In this document: piece by piece, positions 52,311-61,642 of the stretch
Layout: each line of letters starts with the position of its first letter
Numbering within the stretch: position 1 is the stretch's first letter
Source: Prevotella sp.
Lineage (GTDB): Bacteria; Bacteroidota; Bacteroidia; Bacteroidales; Bacteroidaceae
Assembly (NCBI GenBank): GCA_017619445.1
Contig: JAFZSI010000049.1
Span: 1 to 64,000, forward strand
DNA: 64,000 nucleotides
Reading direction: 5' to 3'
The notes under the pieces: model-generated
The model's input: the letters and a program-made list of their open reading frames with translations, nothing else
Databases searched by the model: none
What the model was told of the DNA's origin: nothing
Program-made: the position numbers and the translations under genes

Positions 52311-53396
52311 ATGTTTGATTTTTCTATAGTAACACAGTGGTTCGACCAATTGCTCAGAGTGACACTCGGATTGAGCGATTTCTGGTCAATACTGATTGAG
52401 TGCGTGGTGGTGGGCGTAATCGTCCTGACTGCATACGCGTTGATTGCATGTCTGATGATTTTCATGGAGCGCAAGGTGTGTGCCTACTTCCAGTGCCGTC
52501 TGGGCCCGATGCGAGTAGGCCCGTGGGGTACGCTGCAGATTTTTGCCGATGTGTTTAAGATGCTCATCAAGGAAATCTTCTTCGTCGATAAGGCCGACAA
52601 GTTTCTCTACATCGTTGCGCCTTTCCTCGTGATACTGGCTTCGGTAGGCACATTCTGCTTCCTGCCATGGAACAAGGGCATGGGAATCCTGGATTTCAAT
52701 GTAGGAATATTCCTTATCACAGCTATCTCATCGATAGGTGTTGTGGGCATCTTCCTTGCCGGATGGGCCTCGAACAACAAGTATTCGGTGGTTTCGGCCA
52801 TGCGTGGAGCCGTGCAGATGATTTCTTACGAAATGTCGCTCTGCCTGAGTCTTATTGCTGCCGTCATCCTGACAGGAACCATGCAGGTGAGCGGCATTGT
52901 TGACTATCAGACCGGCCCTTGGAACTGGCTGATTGTGAAAGGACATATCCCTGCTATCATTGCCTTTGTCATTTTCCTGATTGCGGGTAATGCTGAAGCT
53001 AACCGTGGTCCTTTCGACATGGCCGAGGCCGAGAGCGAGCTTACTGCTGGTCATCACACCGAGTACAGCGGCATGGGCTTTGGCTTCTTCTACCTGGCCG
53101 AGTTCCTCAACCTGTTTATCATTGCCGGCATCGCCACTATGGTTTTCCTGGGCGGCTGGGCTCCTGTGAATATTGGCATCGGTGCGTTCGACACGCTGAT
53201 GAACTACATTCCGGGCTTTGTCTGGTTCTTCGGCAAGACGCTGGCTGTGGTGTGGCTGCTCATGTGGATTAAGTGGACGTTCCCGCGTCTGCGCATTGAC
53301 CAGATTCTGAAGTTGGAATGGAAGTATCTCATGCCGCTGGCACTCATCAATATTGTGCTGATGACAGTGGTGGTGGCCCTGGGATGGCATTTTTGA
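52311..53396 (+). CDS. nuoH: NADH-quinone oxidoreductase subunit H
   Basis: The eight-helix heel subunit (361 residues) that forms the entrance of the quinone tunnel. ERKVCAYFQCRLGPMRVGPWGTLQIFADVFKML and NRGPFDMAEAESELTAGHHTEYSGM are the conserved NuoH segments containing the acidic residues of the proton path. ATG 52311 is used; a TTG two codons upstream is the only longer option. Confidence 0.96.
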   Translation: MFDFSIVTQWFDQLLRVTLGLSDFWSILIECVVVGVIVLTAYALIACLMIFMERKVCAYFQCRLGPMRVGPWGTLQIFADVFKMLIKEIFFVDKADKFLYIVAPFLVILASVGTFCFLPWNKGMGILDFNVGIFLITAISSIGVVGIFLAGWASNNKYSVVSAMRGAVQMISYEMSLCLSLIAAVILTGTMQVSGIVDYQTGPWNWLIVKGHIPAIIAFVIFLIAGNAEANRGPFDMAEAESELTAGHHTEYSGMGFGFFYLAEFLNLFIIAGIATMVFLGGWAPVNIGIGAFDTLMNYIPGFVWFFGKTLAVVWLLMWIKWTFPRLRIDQILKLEWKYLMPLALINIVLMTVVVALGWHF

Positions 53397-53419
53397 CAAT
53401 TTGACAATAAAATAGAGAA

Positions 53420-53965
53420 ATGGAAAACAATCAATCATATTTCGGAGAAATCGGGCACGGCATAAAGACCTTGGCTACGGGAATGAAGATTACCTGGAAA
53501 GAGTATTTCAAGGACTTCTTCACCAACAAGTCAACGGAGCAGTATCCCGAGAACCGCAAGACCACGCTGCATGTGGCCAAACGCCATCGCGGACGACTCG
53601 TGTTCAAGCGCGATGAGAATGGCGACTACAAGTGCACGGCTTGCACCCTGTGTGAGAAGACCTGCCCCAACGGCACCATCAAGATTGTTTCTGAAATGGT
53701 GACCGACGAGGCAACAGGCAAGAAGAAGCGCCGTTTGGTGGACTATCAGTATGATTTGGGCGACTGCATGTTCTGTCAGCTCTGCACCAATGCCTGCAAC
53801 TTCGACGCCATTGAGTTTACAAATGATTTCGAGAATGCCGTGTTCGACCGCAGCAGCCTGGTGCTCCACCTTGATAAGGAGGTTTACGACGGAGGCTCGC
53901 TGCCGAATATTCTTGAGGGTGGCGCGCCCTTCGAAGTCGGTAAGTTTAACACTAAAAAGAAATAA
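53420..53965 (+). CDS. nuoI: NADH-quinone oxidoreductase subunit I
   Basis: A ferredoxin-like subunit (181 residues) holding clusters N6a and N6b. The two 4Fe-4S motifs are CTACTLCEKTCPNG and CMFCQLCTNACNFDAIEF. Because NuoEFG are missing, this subunit is the likely docking point for an external electron donor, as proposed for other eleven-subunit complexes; here that is inference. It starts 23 bp after nuoH. Confidence 0.95.
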   Translation: MENNQSYFGEIGHGIKTLATGMKITWKEYFKDFFTNKSTEQYPENRKTTLHVAKRHRGRLVFKRDENGDYKCTACTLCEKTCPNGTIKIVSEMVTDEATGKKKRRLVDYQYDLGDCMFCQLCTNACNFDAIEFTNDFENAVFDRSSLVLHLDKEVYDGGSLPNILEGGAPFEVGKFNTKKK

Positions 53966-53981
53966 AAGGAGGCAGAAACGT

Positions 53982-54494
53982 ATGGCTAATTATATTGTAT
54001 TTGCACTGCTCTTTATTGTCATCATAGGCTCTGCTATTATGTGTGTGACAACGAAGCGCATCATGCGGGCAGCCACATTCCTGCTGTTCGTGTTGTTTGG
54101 CATTGCAGGCATCTATTTCCTGCTCGATTATACCTTCCTTGGCGCTGCACAGCTGAGCATTTATGCCGGTGGTGTGACCATGATTTACGTGTTCGCCATT
54201 CAGCTGGTCAACAAGCGCACGCTTCAGGGAATGGTTGAGCGTCTGAAGGGAAACAAGATTGTTTTTGGCGCTTTCATGGCATTGCTTGGCCTTGTGATGA
54301 CCGTTTTGGTGTTCATGAAGAACACACTTATCGACATGTCGGCCGACATGGCAGACGCTGAGGTGCCCATGAAGGAAATCGGCACCGCGCTGATGGGCTC
54401 GGAGAAGTTTCAGTATGTGCTTCCCTTCGAGTTTATTTCGGTGTTTCTGTTAGCTTGTATTATTGGTGGAATAGTTATTTCAAGAAAGGAGTAA
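53982..54494 (+). CDS. nuoJ: NADH-quinone oxidoreductase subunit J
   Basis: A five-helix membrane subunit (170 residues); the conserved third-helix motif is YFLLDYTFLGAAQLSIYAGGVTMIYVFAIQL. The start is fixed by an unusually strong Shine-Dalgarno sequence for this phylum, AAAGGAGG ending 9 bases before ATG 53982. A longer frame on the same phase runs back through nuoI and is not real. Followed by nuoK after 8 bp. Confidence 0.95.
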   Translation: MANYIVFALLFIVIIGSAIMCVTTKRIMRAATFLLFVLFGIAGIYFLLDYTFLGAAQLSIYAGGVTMIYVFAIQLVNKRTLQGMVERLKGNKIVFGAFMALLGLVMTVLVFMKNTLIDMSADMADAEVPMKEIGTALMGSEKFQYVLPFEFISVFLLACIIGGIVISRKE

Positions 54495-54502
54495 GAGAGC
54501 GT

Positions 54503-54811
54503 ATGGTACCTGTAGAGTTTTTCTTTGTGCTCAGCGCACTATTGTTTTTCATCGGCGTGTTTGGTTTCATCACACGGCGCAACCTGATTGCGATGCTCAT
54601 TTCCACTGAGCTGATTCTGAATGCTGTTGACATCAATTTCGCCGCATTCAACCGCATCCTCTATCCCGGCCAGCTGGAAGGTTTCTTTTTCACGCTGTTC
54701 GCCATCGGTGTGGCTGCTGCGGAGACGGCTGTCGCAATTGCAATCATCATAAACGTTTACCGCAACTTCAAGAGTGACCAGGTGAACAGTATAGAAAACA
54801 TGAAATGGTAA
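54503..54811 (+). CDS. nuoK: NADH-quinone oxidoreductase subunit K
   Basis: A three-helix subunit (102 residues) homologous to MrpC. GFITRRNLIAMLISTELILNAVDINFAAF carries the conserved membrane glutamate of the proton path, and AAAETAVAIAIIINVYR the second. ATG 54503 is preceded by AAAGGAG at good spacing and follows the nuoJ stop by 8 bp. Confidence 0.95.
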   Translation: MVPVEFFFVLSALLFFIGVFGFITRRNLIAMLISTELILNAVDINFAAFNRILYPGQLEGFFFTLFAIGVAAAETAVAIAIIINVYRNFKSDQVNSIENMKW

Positions 54812-54834
54812 TTCTTGGTAAATCGTAAATAGTT

Positions 54835-56817
54835 ATGTACGAATATTCATTTTTAATACTTCTTCTTCCGTTCCTTTCGTTCCTGCTTTTAGGACTTTGC
54901 GGAATGAAGATGTCGCATAAGGCCGCAGGCTTAATCGGCACAATTACGTTGGGTGTTGTCACTGTGCTTTCCTATGCCATTGCCATCAGCTATTTTGGCG
55001 ATTCGCGCGGTGTTGACGGCACTTACACCACCCTCGTTCCTTATAACTTTACATGGTTGCCTTTAGGATTCCTGAACTTTGACATGGGTATTCTGCTCGA
55101 CCCGATTTCGGTTGTGATGCTCATTGTCATCTCAACGGTAAGCCTGATGGTGCACATCTATTCTTTCGGCTACATGCACGGTGAGAAGGGATTCCAGCGC
55201 TATTATGCTTTCCTGTCGTTGTTCACCATGTCGATGTTGGGACTGGTCGTGGCAACCAACATCTTCCAGATGTACATGTTTTGGGAGTTGGTAGGTGTTT
55301 CCTCATACCTGTTAATCGGATTCTACTATCCGTTGGGCGAGGCGGTGGCTGCTTCGAAGAAAGCATTCATCGTGACCCGTTTTGCCGATATGTTTTTCCT
55401 TATTGGTATTCTCATTTTCGGCTATTACACAGGTTCATTCAGCTTCTCGTTCGCCGGGAATATCGAAATGGCAGCCGGAGCCACCCCGCTCATTTATGGC
55501 AATGCAGCCCGTGCAGTCACCGTTGGCGCATTCATTCTTCCCACAGCTCTGGTGCTGATGTTCATCGGTGGTGCTGGTAAGAGTGCCATGTTCCCCTTGC
55601 ACATCTGGCTGCCCGATGCCATGGAAGGCCCGACACCTGTCTCTGCACTCATTCATGCCGCTACGATGGTTGTTGCCGGTGTCTATCAGGTTGCCCGCAT
55701 GTTCCCGTTGTGGATTGAGTATGCACCGCAGGCCATGAGTATTATTGTCTGGGTGGGTGTCATCACCGCATTCTATGCCGCTGCCGTGGCATGTGCCCAG
55801 AGCGACATCAAGCGTGTGCTTGCTTTCTCAACCATTTCTCAGATTGCCTTTATGATGGTGGCGTTGGGTGTATGCACAGAGATGGTCACAGGACATGAGC
55901 ATCCTGGCAGCGTGGGCTATATGGCCGGCATGTTCCATCTGTTCACTCACGCCATGTTCAAGGCTTGTCTGTTCCTTTGTGCCGGTTGTGTTATCCATGC
56001 TGTTCATTCCAACGAGATGGCATTGATGGGCGGACTGCGCAAGTATATGCCCGTAACCCACATCACATTCCTCATCAGTTGTCTTGCCATTGCCGGTATT
56101 CCATTCTTCTCGGGATTCAGTTCGAAGGATGAGATTATATCGGCATGCATGAACTATAGCCCTGTTGTTGGTTGGATAATGACAGCCATTGCAGCCATGA
56201 CGGCACTTTATATGTTCCGCCTGTACTACGGCATTTTCTGGGGCACAGAGAACAAGGAAGCCCATGCGCATCATACTCCCCATGAGGCTCCATTGACGAT
56301 GACAATTCCCCTGATAGTTCTTTCGGTGATTACTGTTGGTGTTGGTGTCTATACAACATTGGCCGGCTTCTTTGGATGGGGCGGTTCGTTCGGTTCGTTT
56401 GTCTCAGCCGACGGACGTGATTACACCATTCATTTCGACACTGCCGTGGCTGCAGTTTCCACCATTGTTGCAATCTGCAGCATAGCACTTGCCACCTATA
56501 TCTACAAAGGTGAGCAGCAACCCATTGCCGACATGTTGTACAAACGTTTCCCCCGTTTGCATCGTGCAGCCTACAAGCGTTTTTATCAGGATGAGATTTG
56601 GCAGTTTGTCACCCATAAGATTATTTTCCGCTGCGTGTCGCGCCCCATTGCCTGGTTCGACCGCCACGTCATTGACGGCACATTCAACTTTGCTGCCTGG
56701 GGAACCAACGAAGCGGGTGAGAGCATCCGTCCCTGGCAGAGTGGTGATGTGCGCCAGTATGCCGTTTGGTTCCTTACGGGTACGGTGGCCTTGACACTCA
56801 TCCTGTTGGCTATGTAA
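54835..56817 (+). CDS. nuoL: NADH-quinone oxidoreductase subunit L
   Basis: The largest antiporter-like proton-pumping subunit (660 residues). SLMVHIYSFGYMHGEKGFQRYYAFLSLFTMSMLGLV, FWELVGVSSYLLIGFYY and GKSAMFPLHIWLPDAMEGPTPVSALIHAATMVVAGVY are the signature stretches, with the pump glutamate and lysine. The C-terminal part (~590-660) would include the lateral helix along the membrane arm. Confidence 0.96.
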   Translation: MYEYSFLILLLPFLSFLLLGLCGMKMSHKAAGLIGTITLGVVTVLSYAIAISYFGDSRGVDGTYTTLVPYNFTWLPLGFLNFDMGILLDPISVVMLIVISTVSLMVHIYSFGYMHGEKGFQRYYAFLSLFTMSMLGLVVATNIFQMYMFWELVGVSSYLLIGFYYPLGEAVAASKKAFIVTRFADMFFLIGILIFGYYTGSFSFSFAGNIEMAAGATPLIYGNAARAVTVGAFILPTALVLMFIGGAGKSAMFPLHIWLPDAMEGPTPVSALIHAATMVVAGVYQVARMFPLWIEYAPQAMSIIVWVGVITAFYAAAVACAQSDIKRVLAFSTISQIAFMMVALGVCTEMVTGHEHPGSVGYMAGMFHLFTHAMFKACLFLCAGCVIHAVHSNEMALMGGLRKYMPVTHITFLISCLAIAGIPFFSGFSSKDEIISACMNYSPVVGWIMTAIAAMTALYMFRLYYGIFWGTENKEAHAHHTPHEAPLTMTIPLIVLSVITVGVGVYTTLAGFFGWGGSFGSFVSADGRDYTIHFDTAVAAVSTIVAICSIALATYIYKGEQQPIADMLYKRFPRLHRAAYKRFYQDEIWQFVTHKIIFRCVSRPIAWFDRHVIDGTFNFAAWGTNEAGESIRPWQSGDVRQYAVWFLTGTVALTLILLAM

Positions 56818-56856
56818 AGATAATGATCGTAATAACGTAATAACGAAATATCGAAG

Positions 56857-58356
56857 ATGAACATATTAAGTCTATTCGTAGTAATTCCCGCGCTGATGCT
56901 TTTAGGTTTGTGGCTCAGCCGCAATCTTAATCAGGTGCGTGGCGTCATGGTGGCAGGTTCAAGCTGTTTGCTGGCACTTTCCGTTTGGCTGACGATTTAT
57001 TTCATTCAGCAGCGTGCCGCAGGCAACAATGCCGTTATGCTGTTGGCTTCAAGCACACCTTGGTTCAAGCCTCTGAACATTGCCTATTCAGTGGGTGTTG
57101 ACGGCATTTCGGTTGTCATGCTGTTGCTTTCCAGCGTCATCGTATTCACCGGCACCTTTGCATCGTGGAAACTGAAGCCGCTCACCAAAGAATACTTCCT
57201 GTGGTTCACCCTGCTCTCAACGGGTGTGTTCGGATTCTTCATCTGCACCGATTTGTTCACCATGTTCATGTTCTACGAGGTGGCCCTCATTCCGATGTAT
57301 CTGCTCATCGGTGTATGGGGAAGCGGTGCCAAGGAGTATGCGGCCATGAAACTGACGCTCATGCTGATGGGCGGTTCCGCGCTGCTTATCATCGGCATTC
57401 TCGGCATCTATTTCTATAGTGGAGCCACCACGATGAATGTAGTGGCCATTGCCGCTTTGCACAACATTCCCGTTGAGATACAGAAGATTTTCTTCCCCTT
57501 TGTCTTCATTGGTTTTGGCGTACTTGGAGCTATGTTCCCATTCCACACATGGTCACCCGATGGTCATGCCTCGGCACCCACGGCAGTATCAATGCTTCAT
57601 GCCGGAGTGCTGATGAAACTTGGAGGCTACGGCTGTTTCCGCGTAGCCATGTATCTGCTGCCCGACGCCGCTCGAGAGCTGGCATGGATTTTCCTCATCC
57701 TCACTACCATCTCGGTGGTCTATGGTGCTCTTTCCGCCTGTGTTCAGACCGACCTGAAGTATATCAACGCCTATTCCTCGGTCAGCCACTGCGGACTGGT
57801 GCTTTTCGCCCTGCTCATGATGACCAACACGGCCTGCACCGGAGCCATTATTCAGATGCTCTCGCACGGACTGATGACCGCCCTGTTCTTTGCTCTCATT
57901 GGTATGATTTACGGACGCACCCACACGCGCGACGTTCGCAAGCTTGGCGGACTGATGAAGATTATGCCATTCCTTGGAGTAGGCTACGTGATTGCCGGCT
58001 TGGCAAACCTTGGCCTGCCCGGCTTCTCAGGCTTCCCTGCAGAAATGACCATCTTTGTGGGTTCGTTTGCCAATAGCGACACATTCCATCGTGTCTGTAC
58101 CATCATTGCCTGTACCAGCATTGTTGCCACAGCCGTGTTCATTCTGCGCGTGGTGGGCAAGATTCTCTATGGCAATGTGGCCGACCCGCACTATCTGAAG
58201 CTTACCGATGCCACCTGGGATGAGCGTGTGGCCGTCTGCTGCCTCATTTTCTGCGTGGCTGGTCTCGGCCTGTTCCCCTTGTGGGCCAGCAATGTCATCC
58301 ACGATGCCGTTGTTCCCATTCTGGCCGTTGTTAATCCCATGTATTCTGGACTTTAA
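56857..58356 (+). CDS. nuoM: NADH-quinone oxidoreductase subunit M
   Basis: An antiporter-like proton-pumping subunit (499 residues). YSVGVDGISVVMLLLSSVIV, FFICTDLFTMFMFYEVALIPMYLLIGVWG, MFPFHTWSPDGHASAPTAVSMLHAGVLMKLGGYGCFR and the NLGLPGFSGFPAE segment identify NuoM rather than L or N. It starts 39 bp after nuoL. Confidence 0.96.
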   Translation: MNILSLFVVIPALMLLGLWLSRNLNQVRGVMVAGSSCLLALSVWLTIYFIQQRAAGNNAVMLLASSTPWFKPLNIAYSVGVDGISVVMLLLSSVIVFTGTFASWKLKPLTKEYFLWFTLLSTGVFGFFICTDLFTMFMFYEVALIPMYLLIGVWGSGAKEYAAMKLTLMLMGGSALLIIGILGIYFYSGATTMNVVAIAALHNIPVEIQKIFFPFVFIGFGVLGAMFPFHTWSPDGHASAPTAVSMLHAGVLMKLGGYGCFRVAMYLLPDAARELAWIFLILTTISVVYGALSACVQTDLKYINAYSSVSHCGLVLFALLMMTNTACTGAIIQMLSHGLMTALFFALIGMIYGRTHTRDVRKLGGLMKIMPFLGVGYVIAGLANLGLPGFSGFPAEMTIFVGSFANSDTFHRVCTIIACTSIVATAVFILRVVGKILYGNVADPHYLKLTDATWDERVAVCCLIFCVAGLGLFPLWASNVIHDAVVPILAVVNPMYSGL

Positions 58357-58452
58357 TGAAAAGAGGAATTAAATTGTAAATTGTAAATTGTAAAATTGGA
58401 GTTCTTTGAGCTACGCGAAAAAATTCCTTAAATTGTCAAATTGTATATTATC

Positions 58453-59904
58453 ATGGTGAATTACAGTCAATTTCTTAATATGATTCCCGAGGCAGGGTTG
58501 GTGCTCATGCTTATTGTGGTTTTCTTTGCCGATTTTGCAACCAGCAAGAGCACCGTTCGCCGTTGGTTCAATCCCTTCGTCTGTGTGCTGATGGCTTTGC
58601 AGACCGTGCTCTGCCTGTTTGTCAATGAGCCCGTCAATGCTTTCGGAGGTATGTATGTCACCACCACCGCCGTCAATGTGATGAAGGTGATTCTCACCGC
58701 TGGTACACTCATCGTGCTCATTCAAAGTCGTCAGTGGATTACCGACAGCAGCGTGAATGGTCAGAACGGCAGCCGTGAGGGCGAGTTCTACATGCTTGTG
58801 GTTTCAACCCTCTTAGGTATGTATGTCATGATGTCGGCAGGCCATTTCCTGTTGTTCTATTTAGGCCTTGAGATGGCCAGCATTCCTATGGCTTGTCTTG
58901 TGGCTCTCGACAAATACCGCAAAGGAAGTGCCGAGGGAGCGGCCAAATACATTCTCACCGCCACATTCTCAAGCGGCATTATGCTCTACGGCATCTCGTT
59001 CATCTATGGCGTGTGCGGAACACTCTACTTTGGCGATGTTTCAACAATAGTTACAGGTGGTCTAAACCGTATGCTGACCATCATGGGCCTTGTGTTCTTC
59101 TTCAGCGGACTGGGCTTCAAGATCTCGCTCGTACCCTTCCACTTCTGGACAGCCGACACCTATCAGGGTGCCCCGACCACAGTGACGGGCTATCTCAGCG
59201 TCATCTCCAAGGGAGCCGCAGCCTTCACGCTGTGCACCATCCTCATGAAGGTGTTTGCCGCATACGTTGAGCATTGGCAGATGCTGCTCTACATTGTCAT
59301 CGTGCTCAGCATTACCGTGGCCAACCTTTTTGCCGTGCGTCAGAAGGAACTCAAGCGCTTCATGGCCTACAGCTCCATCTCACAGGCAGGTTACATCATG
59401 CTTGCAGTCATTGGCAACGACCAGTCTGCCGTAGCAGCCCTCATGTACTATGTGCTGGTCTATGTGGTGGCCAACCTCGTTGTGTTCACCGTCATTGCAG
59501 CCGTAGAAGAGCGCAGCGGAGGCCGCACCGACATGGCAGCCTACGACGGGTTCTACCGCACCAACCCCCGCCTGTCGTTCCTCATGACCCTGGCCCTGTT
59601 CTCCCTGGCAGGCATCCCACCGTTCGCCGGCATGTTCAGCAAGTTCTTCGTCTTCATGGCCGCCGCTTCCGACGGTTCCTTCGGTGCCTACTTCGTGGTG
59701 TTCGTTGCCCTGGTCAACACGGTGGTGAGCCTCTACTACTATCTGCTCATTGTCAAGGCCATGTTCATCAAGGGCACCGACAATCCGATGCCCACATTCC
59801 GCAGCGACCTCAACACCCGTCTGGCCCTGGCCCTCTGCACAGCAGGCATCGCCCTCTTCGGCATCTGCTCATGCGTTTACCAGTGGCTATATGCCGCTGC
59901 ATAA
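58453..59904 (+). CDS. nuoN: NADH-quinone oxidoreductase subunit N
   Basis: The third antiporter-like subunit (483 residues) and last gene of the operon. [54 protein letters not shown] and [38 protein letters not shown] are typical. ATG 58453 is used in place of the TTG at 58441. The 96-bp gap from nuoM contains AAATTGTAAATTGTAAATTG linker. Confidence 0.95.
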   Translation: MVNYSQFLNMIPEAGLVLMLIVVFFADFATSKSTVRRWFNPFVCVLMALQTVLCLFVNEPVNAFGGMYVTTTAVNVMKVILTAGTLIVLIQSRQWITDSSVNGQNGSREGEFYMLVVSTLLGMYVMMSAGHFLLFYLGLEMASIPMACLVALDKYRKGSAEGAAKYILTATFSSGIMLYGISFIYGVCGTLYFGDVSTIVTGGLNRMLTIMGLVFFFSGLGFKISLVPFHFWTADTYQGAPTTVTGYLSVISKGAAAFTLCTILMKVFAAYVEHWQMLLYIVIVLSITVANLFAVRQKELKRFMAYSSISQAGYIMLAVIGNDQSAVAALMYYVLVYVVANLVVFTVIAAVEERSGGRTDMAAYDGFYRTNPRLSFLMTLALFSLAGIPPFAGMFSKFFVFMAAASDGSFGAYFVVFVALVNTVVSLYYYLLIVKAMFIKGTDNPMPTFRSDLNTRLALALCTAGIALFGICSCVYQWLYAAA

Positions 59905-59993
59905 AGACTGAGACAACAAGCAACCTTCCAAAGAAAAACAATTCAGCGTTTCCAATGCTATAACGCAACCTGCCTGTTTCTTTTCACAATGCC

Positions 59994-60034
59994 CCAGCAG
60001 CTCCCAACCCCTACAAAGGCCGGGGAGCTGCTGG
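59994..60034 (+). terminator. hairpin terminator after the nuo operon
   Basis: A perfect 12-bp stem (CCAGCAGCTCCC at 59994-60005 with 60023-60034) has a 17-nt loop. The following bases (TGCTTTAGG) are only weakly T-rich. Confidence 0.6.
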
Positions 60035-60137
60035 TGCTTTAGGGATGTGTTGAAGCTACTGTTGCAATCAAGTTTTCCGGCTTAGGGATTCTGCCAACAA
60101 CACCAGACTTTGTTTTTGACACAATAAGCATGGCGGA

Positions 60138-60307
60138 AACAAAGTGGCACTTTGTAGTCGTAACGTGGCACTTTCCATTCAAATTTTCTAGAAAATCTGA
60201 CACAAAACCTTGACGTTGTTCCAGCCTCCGTTGAAGTGGTTATAACAACGTGGCACTTTACGTTCAAATTTTCTAGAAAATCTGACGCTAAACCTTGACG
60301 TTGTTAT
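60138..60307. repeat. array E of 21/22-bp modules (two core modules)
   Basis: Eight consecutive modules. Identical 22-bp cores containing AAATTTTCTAGAAAATCTG lie at 60180-60201 and 60265-60286; 21-bp modules start at 60138, 60159, 60202, 60223, 60244 and 60287, several with the dyad AAAGTGGCACTTT or AACGTGGCACTTT. This is the copy with the cleanest 21/22 periodicity. Confidence 0.92.
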
Positions 60308-60396
60308 GAACACTATTGGGAAGGTGATTCTACACCAAAACTTTATTGTTAGAATAGGTCAAAGCACTATCCTAATGGTAAAAAAACAATGAAACA

Positions 60397-60428
60397 CTTG
60401 CATTTAATATAAATATTCACTATATTTG
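60397..60428 (+). promoter_or_regulatory. promoter of the candidate structured RNA
   Basis: CTTG at 60397-60400, a 20-bp spacer and a perfect TATATTTG at 60421-60428. Confidence 0.65.
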
Positions 60429-60434
60429 CAGCAG

Positions 60435-60752
60435 TTCTCATACCGAAGCCCGCTTGCTGGGTGGGATTATGGAATGGGAACCTATATATAGGATAGGCGT
60501 TACTTGACGCTTTGTGCTTGACGCATCGGAATCTGGCAGTTCCAACTATCAGTCAAGAACCAAAGCAACAATGACGTCCATGGATATGTAGTATCATTCA
60601 CTAAGAGTGTTGACAGCCATTTTTGGCTCTATGCATTATTAGTTGTCTATTACATATCGGCGTGGGCTTCGGCGTTGCTCGTTCAACTGATAGGGCGATG
60701 CCAGAGCCTCGATGCGTGGGACGAGTAACAAGGAGATTCCCACGCTTCTTTT
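60435..60752 (+). ncRNA. candidate ~320-nt structured RNA or long leader
   Basis: From the promoter at 60397-60428 to a terminator-like hairpin (60714-60721 with 60738-60745, then TTCTTTT) there is no convincing gene, but there is dense local structure. Examples are the palindrome CCTATATATAGG (60481-60492), a GCGT/ACGC hairpin, duplicated CTTGACGC (60503-60510, 60517-60524), a CTTGAC/GTCAAG stem (60517-60522 with 60552-60557) and a nested GGAA/TTCC stem. I do not recognise a known RNA family. It could be an independent RNA, or a leader controlling the zinc-ribbon and leucine-rich-repeat genes. Confidence 0.45.
60714..60752 (+). terminator. terminator-like hairpin of the candidate RNA
   Basis: An 8-bp perfect stem GCGTGGGA/TCCCACGC with a 16-nt loop is followed by TTCTTTT. 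A second small palindrome (TACAATT-TACT-AATTGTA, 60764-60781) lies just after it. Confidence 0.6.
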
Positions 60753-60822
60753 ATATATACGCTTACAATTTACTAATTGTAGCAAGTTTCGGGAATCACT
60801 TGCATGAAAAACAAGAAAGCGT

Positions 60823-61638
60823 ATGGCAAAATTCTATTATGACGAGATTATGGATGACTATCTGGAGCTTTCATTCAAATGCAAAAAATGTGGTTATGAG
60901 TGCAAAACAGAGCCACTGGAAACTCCTCCAGTTAATGAAACAAGAGATTATTATCATGTATGCAAGAATTGTGGAGAAAAACAACAGATTCATTTTAGAG
61001 ATATGCTGCAAACAGCGGAATGTGATATAATTGAACTGCCGGATTCAAACCTAATAGGTAGTAAAGGTGTATTTATTGAGTATTATTTGAATTACGATAT
61101 TGCATGGCTTCAAACTCTTTACGGGAAGGAAGAATGGAATGAAGTACTAAATCAAATAGACACTCTGTCATCAAAAACACGGCAATTCATTTATAAGTTA
61201 CTTTATGTTAATTGTTTTTCTACACTTGACGCTTATATAAAACAAAAACTTTATCATGTTTTGTCCAAAGATGAGGAAGCAAAGACCAAATTCATAGAAA
61301 GCAAACAAAAAAGGTGTCCAAAGAACCAAAGGAAACAGGACTCTATTTTTTTACTATCTGAGTTTTTGGATAAAAATTCATTTCAGAACACAAGGATAAT
61401 TGGTCATTTCTTAAACAATTATTTCAACCTGAGAATTGAAGAAAATGAGCGTTTAATCCAAGGGTATAGAAAAAGAAATCAAATAGTTCATAGAAACTCA
61501 ATTGATATAGGTGGCCACCCGATTATTGTAACACGTGAAGAATTGGTGTCCATAATGGATGAAGTATTATGTTATATTAATGAAGTAGATACTAAACTAA
61601 GTAATTATTTCACAAATAGATTAATTAATAAATTATAA
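60823..61638 (+). CDS. zinc-ribbon protein with HEPN-like C-terminal domain
   Basis: A 271-residue protein that I cannot assign to a named family. The N-terminus has a zinc ribbon: C20-x2-C23 and C47-x2-C50, plus C27. The remainder is helical, and near residue ~220 the sequence YRKRNQIVHRNS contains R-x4-H, the metal-independent RNase motif of HEPN domains, in the expected helical context (preceded by LNNYFNLRIEENERLIQ). This suggests an RNA-cleaving or RNA-binding protein, as found in defence and toxin systems, but catalysis is inferred. DNA composition is clearly AT-richer than the nuo operon, suggesting transfer. Its stop is 4 bp before the next gene. Confidence 0.6.
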   Translation: MAKFYYDEIMDDYLELSFKCKKCGYECKTEPLETPPVNETRDYYHVCKNCGEKQQIHFRDMLQTAECDIIELPDSNLIGSKGVFIEYYLNYDIAWLQTLYGKEEWNEVLNQIDTLSSKTRQFIYKLLYVNCFSTLDAYIKQKLYHVLSKDEEAKTKFIESKQKRCPKNQRKQDSIFLLSEFLDKNSFQNTRIIGHFLNNYFNLRIEENERLIQGYRKRNQIVHRNSIDIGGHPIIVTREELVSIMDEVLCYINEVDTKLSNYFTNRLINKL

Positions 61639-61642
61639 GACA

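Noticed and set aside
59905..60137. tRNA or rRNA gene near the nuo terminator
   Set aside because: No cloverleaf or rRNA-like sequence was found here or in the other intergenic regions read.
60623..61030. 135-residue frame overlapping the candidate RNA and the zinc-ribbon gene
   Set aside because: It runs through the terminator-like hairpin and overlaps the better supported 60823 gene in another frame; no domain seen.
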